Assembly (NCBI GenBank): GCA_028292405.1
Contig: JAQGMJ010000040.1
Location: 1-64,000 of the forward strand
DNA from: Betaproteobacteria bacterium
GTDB taxonomy: Bacteria > Pseudomonadota > Gammaproteobacteria > Burkholderiales > JAEUOS01
Reading direction: 5' to 3'
DNA: 64,000 bases
Positions 10,301 to 19,865 of the stretch are shown here, one piece after another. Positions within the stretch are counted from its first letter, which is position 1, and each line of letters opens with the position of its first letter. Made by a program: the position numbers and the translations under genes. The notes below the pieces were generated by a model that made no database searches, was not told the DNA's origin, and saw only the letters and a list, made by a program, of their open reading frames with translations.

Positions 10301-13116
10301 AAGCCAGCATCTGGGTATCCGGCGGCGCCGACTGGTGGTTCGGCGGCGAAGACATGGACCGGATGGACGTGCTGCCGGAGAAGAAGAGCTACAAGGCCGG
10401 CGAGACCGCGCGCTTCCAGGTGCGCATGCCCTTCCGCCAGGCCACTGCCTGGGTGTCGATCGAGCGCGAAGGCGTGATCGAGTCGCGCGTGATTGCGCTG
10501 TCGGGCAAGGACCCGGTGATCGAGGTGCCGATCAAGGGCGAGTACGCGCCCAACGTTTTTGTTTCGGTGCTGGCGGTGCGCGGCCGGGTGCGCGACGTGC
10601 CCTGGTACTCCTTTTTCGTCTGGGGCTGGAAAGCGCCGGTCGACTGGTGGAACGAGCGCCAGGAGTGGGTGGAGGTGTACAACAAGGGCGAGCCGACCGC
10701 GCTGGTCGACCTGGCGCGGCCCGCCTTCAAGATGGGCTTGAGCGAGATCAGCGTCGGCAACCAGGCCTTCGAACTGAAGGTGGGCGTGAGCGCGGACAAG
10801 CCGGTGTACCAGACCCGCGATACCGCCAAGGTGCGCATCGAGGTGAAAACCTCCGATGGCAAGCCCGCGCCCAAGGGTACGGAAGTGGCGGTGGCCGCGG
10901 TCGATAGGACCTTGCTCGAGCTGATGCCCAACACGAGCTGGGATGCGTTATCCAATATCCTCAAGCGCCGTTCCTATTATGTCAACACCGCCACTGCGCA
11001 AATGCAGGTGGTGGGCCGGCGCCACTTCGGCAAGAAGGCTTTGCCGCCGGGCGGCGGCGGCGGGCGGGCGGTGACGCGCGAGTTGTTCGACACCCTCCTC
11101 GTATGGCTGCCCAGCGTGCAGGTGGGCGCCGACGGCACCGCGATCGTTGATGTACCGCTGAACGACTCGCTCACCAGCTTCACCATCGCCGCGGTGGCCG
11201 ACGCCAACGGCAACCTGTTCGGCACCGGGCAGACGCAAATACGCGCCACCAAGGATTTGCAGATCATCCCCGGCCTGCCGCCGCTGGTGCGCGAGGGCGA
11301 TACCTTCCGCGCCGGCGTGACCGTGCGCAACACCACCACGCGGGCAATGAAGGTCAACGCCACGGCCGCCACCCAGGGCCTGGCAGCGCAACCGGCGCTG
11401 CAGACGGTGAACCTGGCGCCGGGCGCGGCGCAGGAGATTTACTGGAACACCACCGTGCCCGATGGCGCAACGCGCATCGACTGGCAGATCGAGGTCGCCG
11501 AGCAGGGCGTCGCCAAGCCAGCGAAGGACGCGATGAAGACCTCGCAAAAGGTGGTGCCTGCCGTGCCGGTGACGGTGCAGCAGGCAACCCTCACGCAGAT
11601 CGACAAGAGCTTCAGCGTGCAGGTGACGGCGCCGAAGGATGCATTGCCCGGCAGGGGTGGGTTGGCAATAGCCTTGCAAGCGAAGATCGGCACCGTGCCC
11701 GAAGGCGTGCGGCGCTACTTCGAGGAGTATCCCTTCATCTGCCTGGAGCAAAAAACCTCCAAGTCGATCGGCCTGCGCGACCGCGATTTGTGGAAGGGCG
11801 TTGCCTCCGCATTGCCCAACTACCTGGATGAGGACGGCCTGGCCGCCTATTTCCCCGGCAGCCGCGGCAGCGACATCCTTACTTCGTATGTGCTGGCAGT
11901 GACAGACGAAGCGAAGTTCGACTTGCCCGATGCCGCGCGCGATACGATGGAAACCGCGCTGGCCAAGTTCGTCGAAGGCAAGATCACGCGCGACTTCTGG
12001 GCGCCGCGCAAGGACCTGGACCAGCGCAAGCTGGCCGCCATCGAGGCGCTGGCGCGGCGCGGCCACGCCAAGGCGGCGATGCTGCAGTCCATCACCATCC
12101 AGCCGAACCTCTGGCCGACCTCCAGCGTAATTGACTGGCTGTCCATCCTGCAGCGCGTGGAAGATATTCGCGGTCGCGACAAGCTGATGATGGAAGCCGA
12201 GCAGGTGCTGCGCTCGCGCCTCTCCCTGCAAGGGACCAAGCTGGTGTTCTCCACCGAGAATGACGACTACTGGTGGTGGCTGATGGTCGGTGGTGACGTC
12301 AACGCGGCACGCCTGATCGCCACTGTGGCGGATCGTCCGGGCTGGAAAGAAGACCTGCCGCGCCTGGTCAGCGGCCTGATCGGGCGCCAGGGTCGCACCG
12401 GCGCGTGGAACACCACCACCGCCAACCTGTGGGCAGGCCTGGCGCTGGAGAAGTTTTCGGCACGCTTCGAGATCGACCGCGTGGCGGGCACCACCCGCGC
12501 CGGCCTTGACCAAAACGGGTCGACCGATCCGGTTCAGACTTTTTCCTGGGCTGCGGCGCCGGGCGGCAAGGTGGCGCTGCCCTGGCCGACGGCGGCAAAT
12601 GGTGCGGTGAAGATCTGGCACGAAGGCTCGGGCAAACCCTGGGCAACGATCCAGAGCCTGGCGGCGATTCCGCTCAAGGCTCCGGACTTCGCCGGCTACG
12701 CGATCGAAAAAAGCATCAGCGCTGTGCAGCAAAAGACGCCGGGCACCTACACCCGCGGCGATATCCTGCGCATCAGCCTGACGGTCAAGGCAAGCGCCGA
12801 CATGACCTGGGTGGCGGTGACCGACCCGGTTCCCGGCGGCTCCACCGTGCTCGGCTCCGGCCTGGCGCGCGAAAGCGACCTGGCCCAGCGCGGCGAGCGC
12901 AAGAGCGGCGACGCCTGGCCGGCCTATGAAGAGCGCAGCTTCGAAGGCTATCGCGCCTATTACGAGTACGCGCCCAAGGGCACCTGGAAGGTGGAGTACA
13001 CCGTCCGCCTGAACCAGGACGGCGACTTCTCGCTGCCGCCGACGCGGGTGGAGGCGATGTACGCGCCGGAAATGTTCGGCGCCCTGCCGAACGCGCGCAT
13101 GAAGGTGGCGCCGTGA
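7324..13116 (+). CDS. Bacterial alpha-2-macroglobulin (large YfhM-like, thioester type)
   Basis: 1930 aa, signal peptide, MG-like repeats, thioester motif CLEQ (YPFICLEQKTSKSI), bait-region-like middle; followed by pbpC. Confidence 0.92.
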   Translation: MSAKKFLRGLSTFGLALAAGFVSFSSLAATVQTFSPQGEIRTVRQVAARFSESMVKFGDKDAPHPFAIACGEPGRGRWVDDRNWVYDFERDLPPGIRCSFKLKPEAKPLAGGSMTGKGEFIFSTGGPAVLSTQPYLGASSIDEDQAFLLHLNGPAYLPSVRQNAYCVAEGVGERIGIDLIEGAPRTALLKALRREKEDDDKLVIVKCRQRLPSGANVTVVWAKGIQTANADVNARVAVSKDQPLKYQVRPEFKVSFTCVRDNAQSACSPYQPLRLEFTGNVARDIADGIRLKGGGNTYKPTWTKEDTDAIVQAVNFKPPFAEATEFTIELPSKFTDDLGRNAANASIFPLKTRTGEGTPLVKFSANFGIIERSQPLLPVTLRNVEPQVKALMLKPMAEPRAARVSDLTVAEDAAIINWISILRRADNTEYDSREKSLMQDEPAAQKRTLPKPNGAKAFEVIGIPLDKPGFHVVEVESDALGAALLGKKKPMYVRASALVTNLAVHLKMGRETGAIWVSTLDGGKPAPGAEVRLYDCNAKLAWKGKTDANGVAAMNVGADMAPNCKDSDFQIWYAAARLGDDMSFALSDWNRGIESWRFNVSQGYGDSAAFAAHTVFDRMLLRANETVSMKHFLRMETQGGLKLPAKGPLPAQVLLTHLGSGQEYTLPVSFNNRGVALTTWKVPADAKLGQYNVTLLWNAKTAKGPNRGDGGDGDDGEEAGRRVDSGSFRVAEFRLPVMVGSVSGPAASQVRPKEVPLSVQLSYASGGPAAGQELKMSAVLRKRAVNFPAYEQFTFGVRDSEGGDQDLNGGEAAADTSTANSGDKLVADKNLVKLDPKGVAQYMVKSLPAIDQPREIVAEGSYRDPNGEEQTLRASVALWPSAVVAGLKTEGWARVKKKANVTLLAVDTTGKPAANVSMELGGSLKITTSHRRRTVGGFYAYENKDETKSLGTLCSGKTDARGYLHCEVLVDESGEILLSAKAKDGGGNLSEAQASIWVSGGADWWFGGEDMDRMDVLPEKKSYKAGETARFQVRMPFRQATAWVSIEREGVIESRVIALSGKDPVIEVPIKGEYAPNVFVSVLAVRGRVRDVPWYSFFVWGWKAPVDWWNERQEWVEVYNKGEPTALVDLARPAFKMGLSEISVGNQAFELKVGVSADKPVYQTRDTAKVRIEVKTSDGKPAPKGTEVAVAAVDRTLLELMPNTSWDALSNILKRRSYYVNTATAQMQVVGRRHFGKKALPPGGGGGRAVTRELFDTLLVWLPSVQVGADGTAIVDVPLNDSLTSFTIAAVADANGNLFGTGQTQIRATKDLQIIPGLPPLVREGDTFRAGVTVRNTTTRAMKVNATAATQGLAAQPALQTVNLAPGAAQEIYWNTTVPDGATRIDWQIEVAEQGVAKPAKDAMKTSQKVVPAVPVTVQQATLTQIDKSFSVQVTAPKDALPGRGGLAIALQAKIGTVPEGVRRYFEEYPFICLEQKTSKSIGLRDRDLWKGVASALPNYLDEDGLAAYFPGSRGSDILTSYVLAVTDEAKFDLPDAARDTMETALAKFVEGKITRDFWAPRKDLDQRKLAAIEALARRGHAKAAMLQSITIQPNLWPTSSVIDWLSILQRVEDIRGRDKLMMEAEQVLRSRLSLQGTKLVFSTENDDYWWWLMVGGDVNAARLIATVADRPGWKEDLPRLVSGLIGRQGRTGAWNTTTANLWAGLALEKFSARFEIDRVAGTTRAGLDQNGSTDPVQTFSWAAAPGGKVALPWPTAANGAVKIWHEGSGKPWATIQSLAAIPLKAPDFAGYAIEKSISAVQQKTPGTYTRGDILRISLTVKASADMTWVAVTDPVPGGSTVLGSGLARESDLAQRGERKSGDAWPAYEERSFEGYRAYYEYAPKGTWKVEYTVRLNQDGDFSLPPTRVEAMYAPEMFGALPNARMKVAP

Positions 13117-15302
13117 AACTGAAACCCCTCGCGCTCGCCATGCTGCTCGCCGCCTGCGTGGCGGCGGCGCCGGCACGCGCGGCCGACCCGCCGGGGTATC
13201 AGCAGGTACGCAAGGCTTATGTGCCTTCGGATGCCTGGCTGACGGATCGCCATGGCGACGTGATCGACTCGCTGCGCCTGGACAAGGCGACCCGGCGCCT
13301 GGCCTGGACTTCGCTCGACGACATTTCGCCGGCGCTGAAGCTCGCGCTGATCAAGTCCGAAGACCAGCGCTTTTACGATCATGACGGTATCGACTGGCAG
13401 GCGGTGTTTGGCTCGCTCGGCAGCAATGCGCGCGGGCGCCAGCGCGGCGCCTCCACCATCACCATGCAACTGGCGGGGCTGCTCGATCCCGATCTCAAGC
13501 GTAGCGAGGGCGGGCGCACGTGGCTGCAAAAAATCTCGCAAGCGCGCGCCGCATTGGCGATCGAAAAGCAATGGACCAAGGCGCAAATTCTCGAGGCCTA
13601 TCTCAACCTCGTGCCGTTCCGCGGTGAGTTGCAGGGCGTCAGCGCCTTGTCGTGGAACCTGTTCGGTAAAAGCCCGGCGGGCCTGGATGCGAATGAATCG
13701 GCGCTTGCCGCCGCGCTGCTGCGCGGGCCGAACGCCACGCAGAAAAAGATTGCCGAGCGCGCCTGCCTGCTGGTCCCGGCCGGCGATTGCGAGCGCCTGA
13801 AGACGCGCATGATCACCGTATTCACCGGCGTCGAAGCGCGCCGCCCGGAAAAAAGCCTGGCGCCGCACCTGGCTGTGCGCCTGCTCAAGCGCCCCGGCGA
13901 AAAGGTGCAAAGCACCCTGGATGCGCGAATGCAAAAATTCGCCCGAGATGCGCTGCATGCGCGCCTGATGGAACTGACCGGGCGCAACGTGGAAGACGGC
14001 GCGGTGGTGGTGCTGGACAACGCCACCGGCGAAGTGCTGGTGTGGGTCGGCTCCTCCGGCGACCTGTCGCAGGCGGCGCAGGTCGATCACGTGGTCGCGC
14101 CACGCCAGGCCGGCTCTACACTAAAACCCTTTCTTTACGCCAAGGCAATCGAGCAAAAGCGCCTCACCGCCGCTTCGGTGCTGGACGATTCGCCGGCGCA
14201 AATCCGCACCGACACCGGCCTCTACATTCCACGCGACTACGCCAAGAGCTATCGCGGCCCGGTGAGCGTGCGCCAGGCGCTGGGCGGCTCGCTCAACGTG
14301 CCTGCGGTGCGCACCCTGGTGATCCTGGGCACCGACAATTTCGCCGCCACCCTGCGCGACTTCGGCCTCTCCACCATCACCCGCGACGGCGACTACTACG
14401 GCTACAGCCTGGCACTGGGCAGCGCCGAAGTGACCCTGCTCGACCTCACCAACGCCTACCGCGCGCTGGCCAATGGCGGCCTCGTCAGCGCTACGCGCAC
14501 CACGCCGGCCGACCCGCGCGCCAAGGCGCCGCCGCCGCAACGCGCGGTCAGCCCGGCCGCCGCCTTCATCGTCGGCGACATGATGGCCGACAACACCGCG
14601 CGCGCGCTTGCCTTCGGCTTTGCCAGCCCGCTGCAAACCCGCAGCTGGAGCGCGGTGAAAACCGGCACCAGCAAGGACATGCGCGACAACTGGGCGCTGG
14701 GTTTTTCCAGCCGCTACACGGTGGGTGTGTGGGTCGGTAACTCCGGCGGTGAGCCGATGCACGACGTCTCCGGCGTCTCCGGCGCCGCGCCGCTGTGGCA
14801 CGACGTGATGCAGGAGCTGCACAAGCGCAACGCCGGCCGCGAGCCGGTCGCGCCCGCCGGTGTGGTGGCGCAAGCGATCCGCTATGCCCCGGCGATCGAG
14901 CCGCCGCGCAATGAATATTTCGTCGCCGGTACCGAGCGCCAGGTGGTCGAACTCGCGGGGCAGAACGCGGACGCGGCGACGCTGGCGCCGCGCATCGTCT
15001 ACCCGGTGGCCGGCACCATCGTCGCGCTCGACCCGGATATTCCCTTCGATCGCCAGCGCATGTCGTTCAGCGCCACCCCGGCGCGCGGCGATGCGCATTG
15101 GGAGCTGGACGGCGCCAGGCTCGGCGCGTTGTCGCATGCATCGAGCTGGTTTCCGATGCCGGGGCGGCACCGTTTGCGCATTGTCGACGTCAAGGGGGCC
15201 GCGTTGGATGAAGTGGCTTTCGAAGTGCGCGGCGCGATGGTCAAGCCGGGCAAGGATGGTTTGCTGAAAACGAATTGGCCGTCCGGCGCCGTGCGCAAAT
15301 AA
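13113..15302 (+). CDS. pbpC: Penicillin-binding protein 1C (transglycosylase/transpeptidase)
   Basis: GT51 EDQRFYDHDGIDW, GASTITMQLAGLL; transpeptidase KTGTS; overlaps the alpha-2-macroglobulin stop. Confidence 0.93.
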   Translation: MKLKPLALAMLLAACVAAAPARAADPPGYQQVRKAYVPSDAWLTDRHGDVIDSLRLDKATRRLAWTSLDDISPALKLALIKSEDQRFYDHDGIDWQAVFGSLGSNARGRQRGASTITMQLAGLLDPDLKRSEGGRTWLQKISQARAALAIEKQWTKAQILEAYLNLVPFRGELQGVSALSWNLFGKSPAGLDANESALAAALLRGPNATQKKIAERACLLVPAGDCERLKTRMITVFTGVEARRPEKSLAPHLAVRLLKRPGEKVQSTLDARMQKFARDALHARLMELTGRNVEDGAVVVLDNATGEVLVWVGSSGDLSQAAQVDHVVAPRQAGSTLKPFLYAKAIEQKRLTAASVLDDSPAQIRTDTGLYIPRDYAKSYRGPVSVRQALGGSLNVPAVRTLVILGTDNFAATLRDFGLSTITRDGDYYGYSLALGSAEVTLLDLTNAYRALANGGLVSATRTTPADPRAKAPPPQRAVSPAAAFIVGDMMADNTARALAFGFASPLQTRSWSAVKTGTSKDMRDNWALGFSSRYTVGVWVGNSGGEPMHDVSGVSGAAPLWHDVMQELHKRNAGREPVAPAGVVAQAIRYAPAIEPPRNEYFVAGTERQVVELAGQNADAATLAPRIVYPVAGTIVALDPDIPFDRQRMSFSATPARGDAHWELDGARLGALSHASSWFPMPGRHRLRIVDVKGAALDEVAFEVRGAMVKPGKDGLLKTNWPSGAVRK

Positions 15303-15304
15303 TC

Positions 15305-15934
15305 ATGCGTGGCGCGCTGTTCGTATTGTTGTTGATGTTTCTCTGCGCCGCGCGGGCACAGTCACCGTCTACGGCCGCCAAACCTGCGGAGCCCGGCACG
15401 CTCACGATCATTTGCAATCCCGTGCTATCGGAGTTGCGCATCTTCGATGCTGCCTATGCCCCGGCAATGCCGCCACGGCCGGGCGACAGGGTCAGTCGGA
15501 CTGATTGGTACGGGCTGGTTATCTACGAAAAGCACGAGACTGCGGGCTTTGCCCTGCGCGCGGGCAGCAGGAAAAAACGCCATACCTGCGGCCCCTGGCG
15601 CCTGGTGGTGGCTGAAGGTTTTTACAGCGCCAGCCCGGGCGGACGCAGCGGCATATTTACCTTTCCGGACCTGACCGTTTACGCAGGCGCACAGGAGATA
15701 TTGCGCACCCAGCTCGACGCGGGCGACGAGACCACTGATACCTCGTCCGAATGCAGCGACATGAGCAACTGCCCGCATACGCTGATCCTGCGGCTTTGCC
15801 CGGCGCCGCCGCGTGAACAGGACGGTGGCGCCTGTGCAAAGGTACGGAATGCGGAAGGGAGCCGCTTGTTCGTGGAGCGGCGCTGGTTCGATGAAGAAAA
15901 GAAAGAACGCCGGCGCATCGATGAACCGCAATAG
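15305..15934 (+). CDS. Hypothetical secreted protein
   Basis: Signal peptide MRGALFVLLLMFLCAARAQ; no recognised domain. Confidence 0.55.
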   Translation: MRGALFVLLLMFLCAARAQSPSTAAKPAEPGTLTIICNPVLSELRIFDAAYAPAMPPRPGDRVSRTDWYGLVIYEKHETAGFALRAGSRKKRHTCGPWRLVVAEGFYSASPGGRSGIFTFPDLTVYAGAQEILRTQLDAGDETTDTSSECSDMSNCPHTLILRLCPAPPREQDGGACAKVRNAEGSRLFVERRWFDEEKKERRRIDEPQ

Positions 15935-16096
15935 GATTATTGCGGTCTTCGCACCCTGGATATTCATCGCTCTCCCTGCTGGCGTGGCTTCGCCCGATGG
16001 GCTATAATTTTTTCGACCTTACGCGCGCCTGCCGTTCGCCCAAAATCCTTGCGGCGGCGTTATGTTCATCAAGCAACAAAAGCAAAAGCAATTGCA

Positions 16097-16759
16097 ATGA
16101 ACTTGGCTTATTTGTTTCCACGCCGCATGGAAAAGGCGGCCGACGGTAATGTCGTTCTCGATTGGGAAGGGCAGTTCCCCTTCGGGGCGCCGTGGTCCGG
16201 GCAGCACAACGACGCCCTCTCCTATCCGCGAGTGCTGCCGGATTGCCTGTCGGCACGGGAGTGCGCCGACATCGTGGCGCTGGGGGAGCGGCGCCTGATT
16301 TCCTCGGCCTCGGTCGAGGGGCGCAGCGACTTGCAGTCGCGCGACTACCGTGTCGGCAACATTTCCTGGATCGAGCCCGCCGAAGACAGCTACTGGCTGT
16401 ACCACCGCCTGGGCATGCTGTTCAGCTACTTGAACGAGGCCTACAGCTTTGAGCTGGTCGGCCTGGGCGAATCATTGCAGTACACCAGTTACGGACCCGG
16501 TCAGTTCTTCAATTGGCACATCGACAATGGCGCGGGCGGGGCGTCGCTGCGCAAACTCTCCATGACCATCCAGTTAAGCGAGCCCGCCGGGTACACGGGC
16601 GGCGAACTGGAGTTTCACGGCGTAAGCGAGATGCCGGGTGCGCGCGGCCAAGGCAGCGCAATATGTTTTCCTTCGTTCCTGGCGCACCGTGTCAGTCCGA
16701 TGCAGCACGGCCTGCGCCGCTCGCTGGTGGCTTGGGCCTACGGTCCGGCTTATCGCTAG
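16097..16759 (+). CDS. 2OG-Fe(II) oxygenase (prolyl 4-hydroxylase/PKHX-like)
   Basis: FFNWHIDNG (HxD) and AHRVSPMQHGLRRSLVAW (distal H, R) fit the 2OG-Fe(II) core. Confidence 0.8.
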   Translation: MNLAYLFPRRMEKAADGNVVLDWEGQFPFGAPWSGQHNDALSYPRVLPDCLSARECADIVALGERRLISSASVEGRSDLQSRDYRVGNISWIEPAEDSYWLYHRLGMLFSYLNEAYSFELVGLGESLQYTSYGPGQFFNWHIDNGAGGASLRKLSMTIQLSEPAGYTGGELEFHGVSEMPGARGQGSAICFPSFLAHRVSPMQHGLRRSLVAWAYGPAYR

Positions 16760-16774
16760 AGGCCTCGGGCCGGG

Positions 16775-17797
16775 CTACTCTGCCCTGGCGCCGGAGATTT
16801 TCACCGCTTTGGCATTGCGCGGAATCTCGGCGGCAATCACCGCGCTGAATTCCTCCGGCGTATTGGCCACCAGTTCGAATCCCTTGGCCGCGACTTCCTT
16901 TTGGGCGAACTCGGGATCGGTGATCGCGGCCTTGAACTCGTCGTGCAGTCTGGAGACGATCTCGCGCGGCGTGCCGGCCGGCGCGAACACGCCGAACCAG
17001 GTGCTGGCCGGGACTTCGGCGTAGCCCAGCTCGGCGAAGGTCGGCACCTCGGGCAGCAGGACGAGGCGGTTCCGGCCGCCGATGGCCAGCGCGCGCAGGC
17101 GGCCGCTTTTGATCAGAGCCATCGAGGACGCGGCGCCGGAAAAAGTCATCTGCACTTCATCGGCCAGCACCGCCGGCACCGCCTGGGTCAGGCCCTTGTA
17201 GGGCACGTGGGTGATGGCGCTGCCGGTGAGGTTTTTCAGGATCTCCATCGCCAGGTGAGGCGGGGTGCCGCTGCCGTAGGAAGCATAGTTGAGCTTGCCC
17301 GGGTGGGCCTTTGCGTAGGCGATCAGTTCCTTCAGGCTGTTCGCCGGCACATTCGGGCCCACGATCAGCATCTGGTTCAGCAGCACCAGCTGGGTGACGG
17401 GGGCGAAGTCCTTCACCGGGTCATACGGCAGCTTGCTGTAGAGCGACTGGTTCAGGGTGATGGTGGTGTCGGCGGTGATCATCAGGGTATAGCCGTCAGG
17501 TGCGGACTTGGCCACGGCATCGGCGCCGATGATAGTGCCGGCGCCGGGGCGGTTGTCGATCACCGCCGATTGGCCGAGACGGCGGCCGATGCGCTCGCCG
17601 AGCTGGCGTGCCAGTACGTCCAGACCGCCGCCGGCGGGGTAGGGGACGATGACGTGCAGCGGCTTGTTGGGGTAAGCCTGCGCGCCGGCGAGCGAGGGCA
17701 GGGCAAGCAACAGGGCGAGGGCGATTTTCAGGCGGGGCATGGCGGCGGGCGTGGTTTGGTTGCCCGACATTGTCGTCGCTTGGCGCCGGCCTGCCAA
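16775..17797 (-). CDS. Tripartite tricarboxylate transporter substrate-binding protein (Bug/TctC family)
   Basis: YPNKPLHVIVPYPAGGGLDVLARQLGERI; ITHVPYKG. Confidence 0.92.
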   Translation of the reverse strand: MAGRRQATTMSGNQTTPAAMPRLKIALALLLALPSLAGAQAYPNKPLHVIVPYPAGGGLDVLARQLGERIGRRLGQSAVIDNRPGAGTIIGADAVAKSAPDGYTLMITADTTITLNQSLYSKLPYDPVKDFAPVTQLVLLNQMLIVGPNVPANSLKELIAYAKAHPGKLNYASYGSGTPPHLAMEILKNLTGSAITHVPYKGLTQAVPAVLADEVQMTFSGAASSMALIKSGRLRALAIGGRNRLVLLPEVPTFAELGYAEVPASTWFGVFAPAGTPREIVSRLHDEFKAAITDPEFAQKEVAAKGFELVANTPEEFSAVIAAEIPRNAKAVKISGARAE

Positions 17798-17804
17798 CTG
17801 GGAG

Positions 17805-19661
17805 CTAGTTGACGGCCGATACCGCCGGTGCTTGCGCCGTTCGCAGGGGGCAGCCGCCGCCGGCGGGTGCCGCGGCGGCTTCGCCCTTGGCGATCGAATA
17901 CTCCGCGTGGCGGAACGAGCCCTGCGCGTGGATCGCCGAGCCCAGGGCGAACAGGCGCGATTGCTTGGCCTGCGGCGTCAATAGCAGGTCGAAGCGTTCG
18001 GCGCGCAGGTCGATGGTGGCATTGCCGCTGGCGCGGGTCTGTTCGGTGTCGAGCAGGAGTTCGCGCGAGCGACCGACGCCATTGCGAAAGTCAATGACGG
18101 CGCTGGCGCAATTGAGCGCAATGTCGTGGTCGCCGGTGAGCTTGAGCCACACCACCTTGCCGCCGTTCAGGCCGAGCATGGCATCGAGCAGGTTGGAAAT
18201 CCGGCCAGGAGCCATGCTGATGGTCGCGCTGCCGCTGGCGCTGCCCAGCAATGCCGCTACCGTGTCGCCGCGCCCGCGCAAATCGACCCGCGCCGCCAGC
18301 GGTGCCGCGGTGCTGCCCGCGGTGCGCATTTTGGCGATCAATTGACTGAGCTGCAGGTTGCGCAATTCGATATTCGCGTGGGAGGCGGCCGGACGCTGGC
18401 GGCTGTCGAAGTCCAGCTGGCCGCTGGCGTGGCCGCCGGCGATGGCAATGTCGAAAGGCGCGAGCTTGAGCACGCCATCGCGCAGGTCGGCCGTCGCGTT
18501 CAGGCCTTGCAGGGCGGGCCATTCCGGGCTGTCGATCTTTTTAACGGCCAGCTTCACTTGCGCGTCGATGGTTTGCAGGCGCTCGGCGGCGAGGTGCTCG
18601 TCGGGAATGACGCGCCCACCGGGGGCGGCCGCGCCGGCGCCGCGCGGCGAGGCGCCGTGGTCTTCCGCTTTGGGAAAAGACAGCGAGCTGAAGTCCGCCG
18701 TATGCGCCAGTTCGCTGCGCAAGTCGGCATGCCAGACGCGCCGGCCCTGACGCGTGGCGCTGATGCTGCCGGCGATGTCGGTCGCGCCGATCTTGCCGTC
18801 GAAGCGTTCGAAGGTGAATGCGTCCTGGTCGACGTTCAGGTGGCCGCGCGCCTGGTAGGGATGCGAAGCGGGCGGCTGTCCGCGCAGGAAGGGATGCAGC
18901 TTGTCCAGCGAGGGGCCGGCCACGCGGATCTGTGCGTCGATTGCGCCGATCTTCAGGAAGTCGGCCATGCGCCCGTCCATGTCGAAACGGGTGGCGGCCG
19001 ACTCAGCGTGGCCGCGCAGGGGAAAGAACTCCTGCGTCAACTGCAGGCTGAAAATGGTGCTGGTCAGCAGGTCGCCGGAGAAGGGGCTGCCTGCATAATT
19101 GCCGGCGAAGCGGATGCGGGTCGGCAGGTCGTCCTCGCCGGGGGAGGATTGCATCGTCACATCGAGTTTCAGGCCGCGATGGGCCACACGAAGGCGCGAG
19201 TTGTGGGCTTCAACACGCTGGATCAGGTATTTCCCGGGGCCGCGATATTCGGGGTCACGCAGGCGCCAGTTGCGCAGGCCATCGGGCTGGCGCTCGAGGT
19301 CGACATCGGCATCTTTCAGTTCCAGCAGCGCCACCAGGCTCTGATCGTCGAACAGGGTCCAGAGGCTTTTGAACGTGAAAGTGACTTCACCTACGTTGGC
19401 CATCGGCCGCTTGTCGGCCCAGGGCGCGTTTTGCACGCGCACGCCGCGCAGGCGGATGGTCGGCGCCAGGGAAGGCGAAAAATGCACATGCAGGTCTTCG
19501 GCCTCCACGCTGCGTTGCGAGGTCTGGCTAAGGTAGCGCATGATCGCCGGCCGCGCCCAGTTCCACGGGAAGAACAGGAGTGCAAGCACCAGCAGCAATA
19601 CCACGCCCCCGGCCGCCTGCAGCAGTCGAATGAAGATCAGGTGGGTTGCTGGCCCTGTCAT
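17805..19661 (-). CDS. AsmA family protein
   Basis: N-terminal TM followed by SLAPTIRLRGVRVQNAPWA and long AsmA-like C-terminal repeats (NIELRNLQLSQLI, GSATISMAPGRISNLLDAM). Confidence 0.8.
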   Translation of the reverse strand: MTGPATHLIFIRLLQAAGGVVLLLVLALLFFPWNWARPAIMRYLSQTSQRSVEAEDLHVHFSPSLAPTIRLRGVRVQNAPWADKRPMANVGEVTFTFKSLWTLFDDQSLVALLELKDADVDLERQPDGLRNWRLRDPEYRGPGKYLIQRVEAHNSRLRVAHRGLKLDVTMQSSPGEDDLPTRIRFAGNYAGSPFSGDLLTSTIFSLQLTQEFFPLRGHAESAATRFDMDGRMADFLKIGAIDAQIRVAGPSLDKLHPFLRGQPPASHPYQARGHLNVDQDAFTFERFDGKIGATDIAGSISATRQGRRVWHADLRSELAHTADFSSLSFPKAEDHGASPRGAGAAAPGGRVIPDEHLAAERLQTIDAQVKLAVKKIDSPEWPALQGLNATADLRDGVLKLAPFDIAIAGGHASGQLDFDSRQRPAASHANIELRNLQLSQLIAKMRTAGSTAAPLAARVDLRGRGDTVAALLGSASGSATISMAPGRISNLLDAMLGLNGGKVVWLKLTGDHDIALNCASAVIDFRNGVGRSRELLLDTEQTRASGNATIDLRAERFDLLLTPQAKQSRLFALGSAIHAQGSFRHAEYSIAKGEAAAAPAGGGCPLRTAQAPAVSAVN

Positions 19662-19865
19662 TATGATTTTCGGCGTTCTATAGGCGTTGCATGGACGGGT
19701 AAAACCGCATCCATGGTCGCCGTAACGCGGCGGTGCGACTGCCGGTGCCGGGGCAGTTTTCCGGTCGGTGCCGTCCTACACCGGCGTGGCAGTTACGCCG
19801 GGCGATACAATAGCGGACACAGCCTGGGCCACGCTCCTTTTATTCACACGGACAAGACTCAAGAC

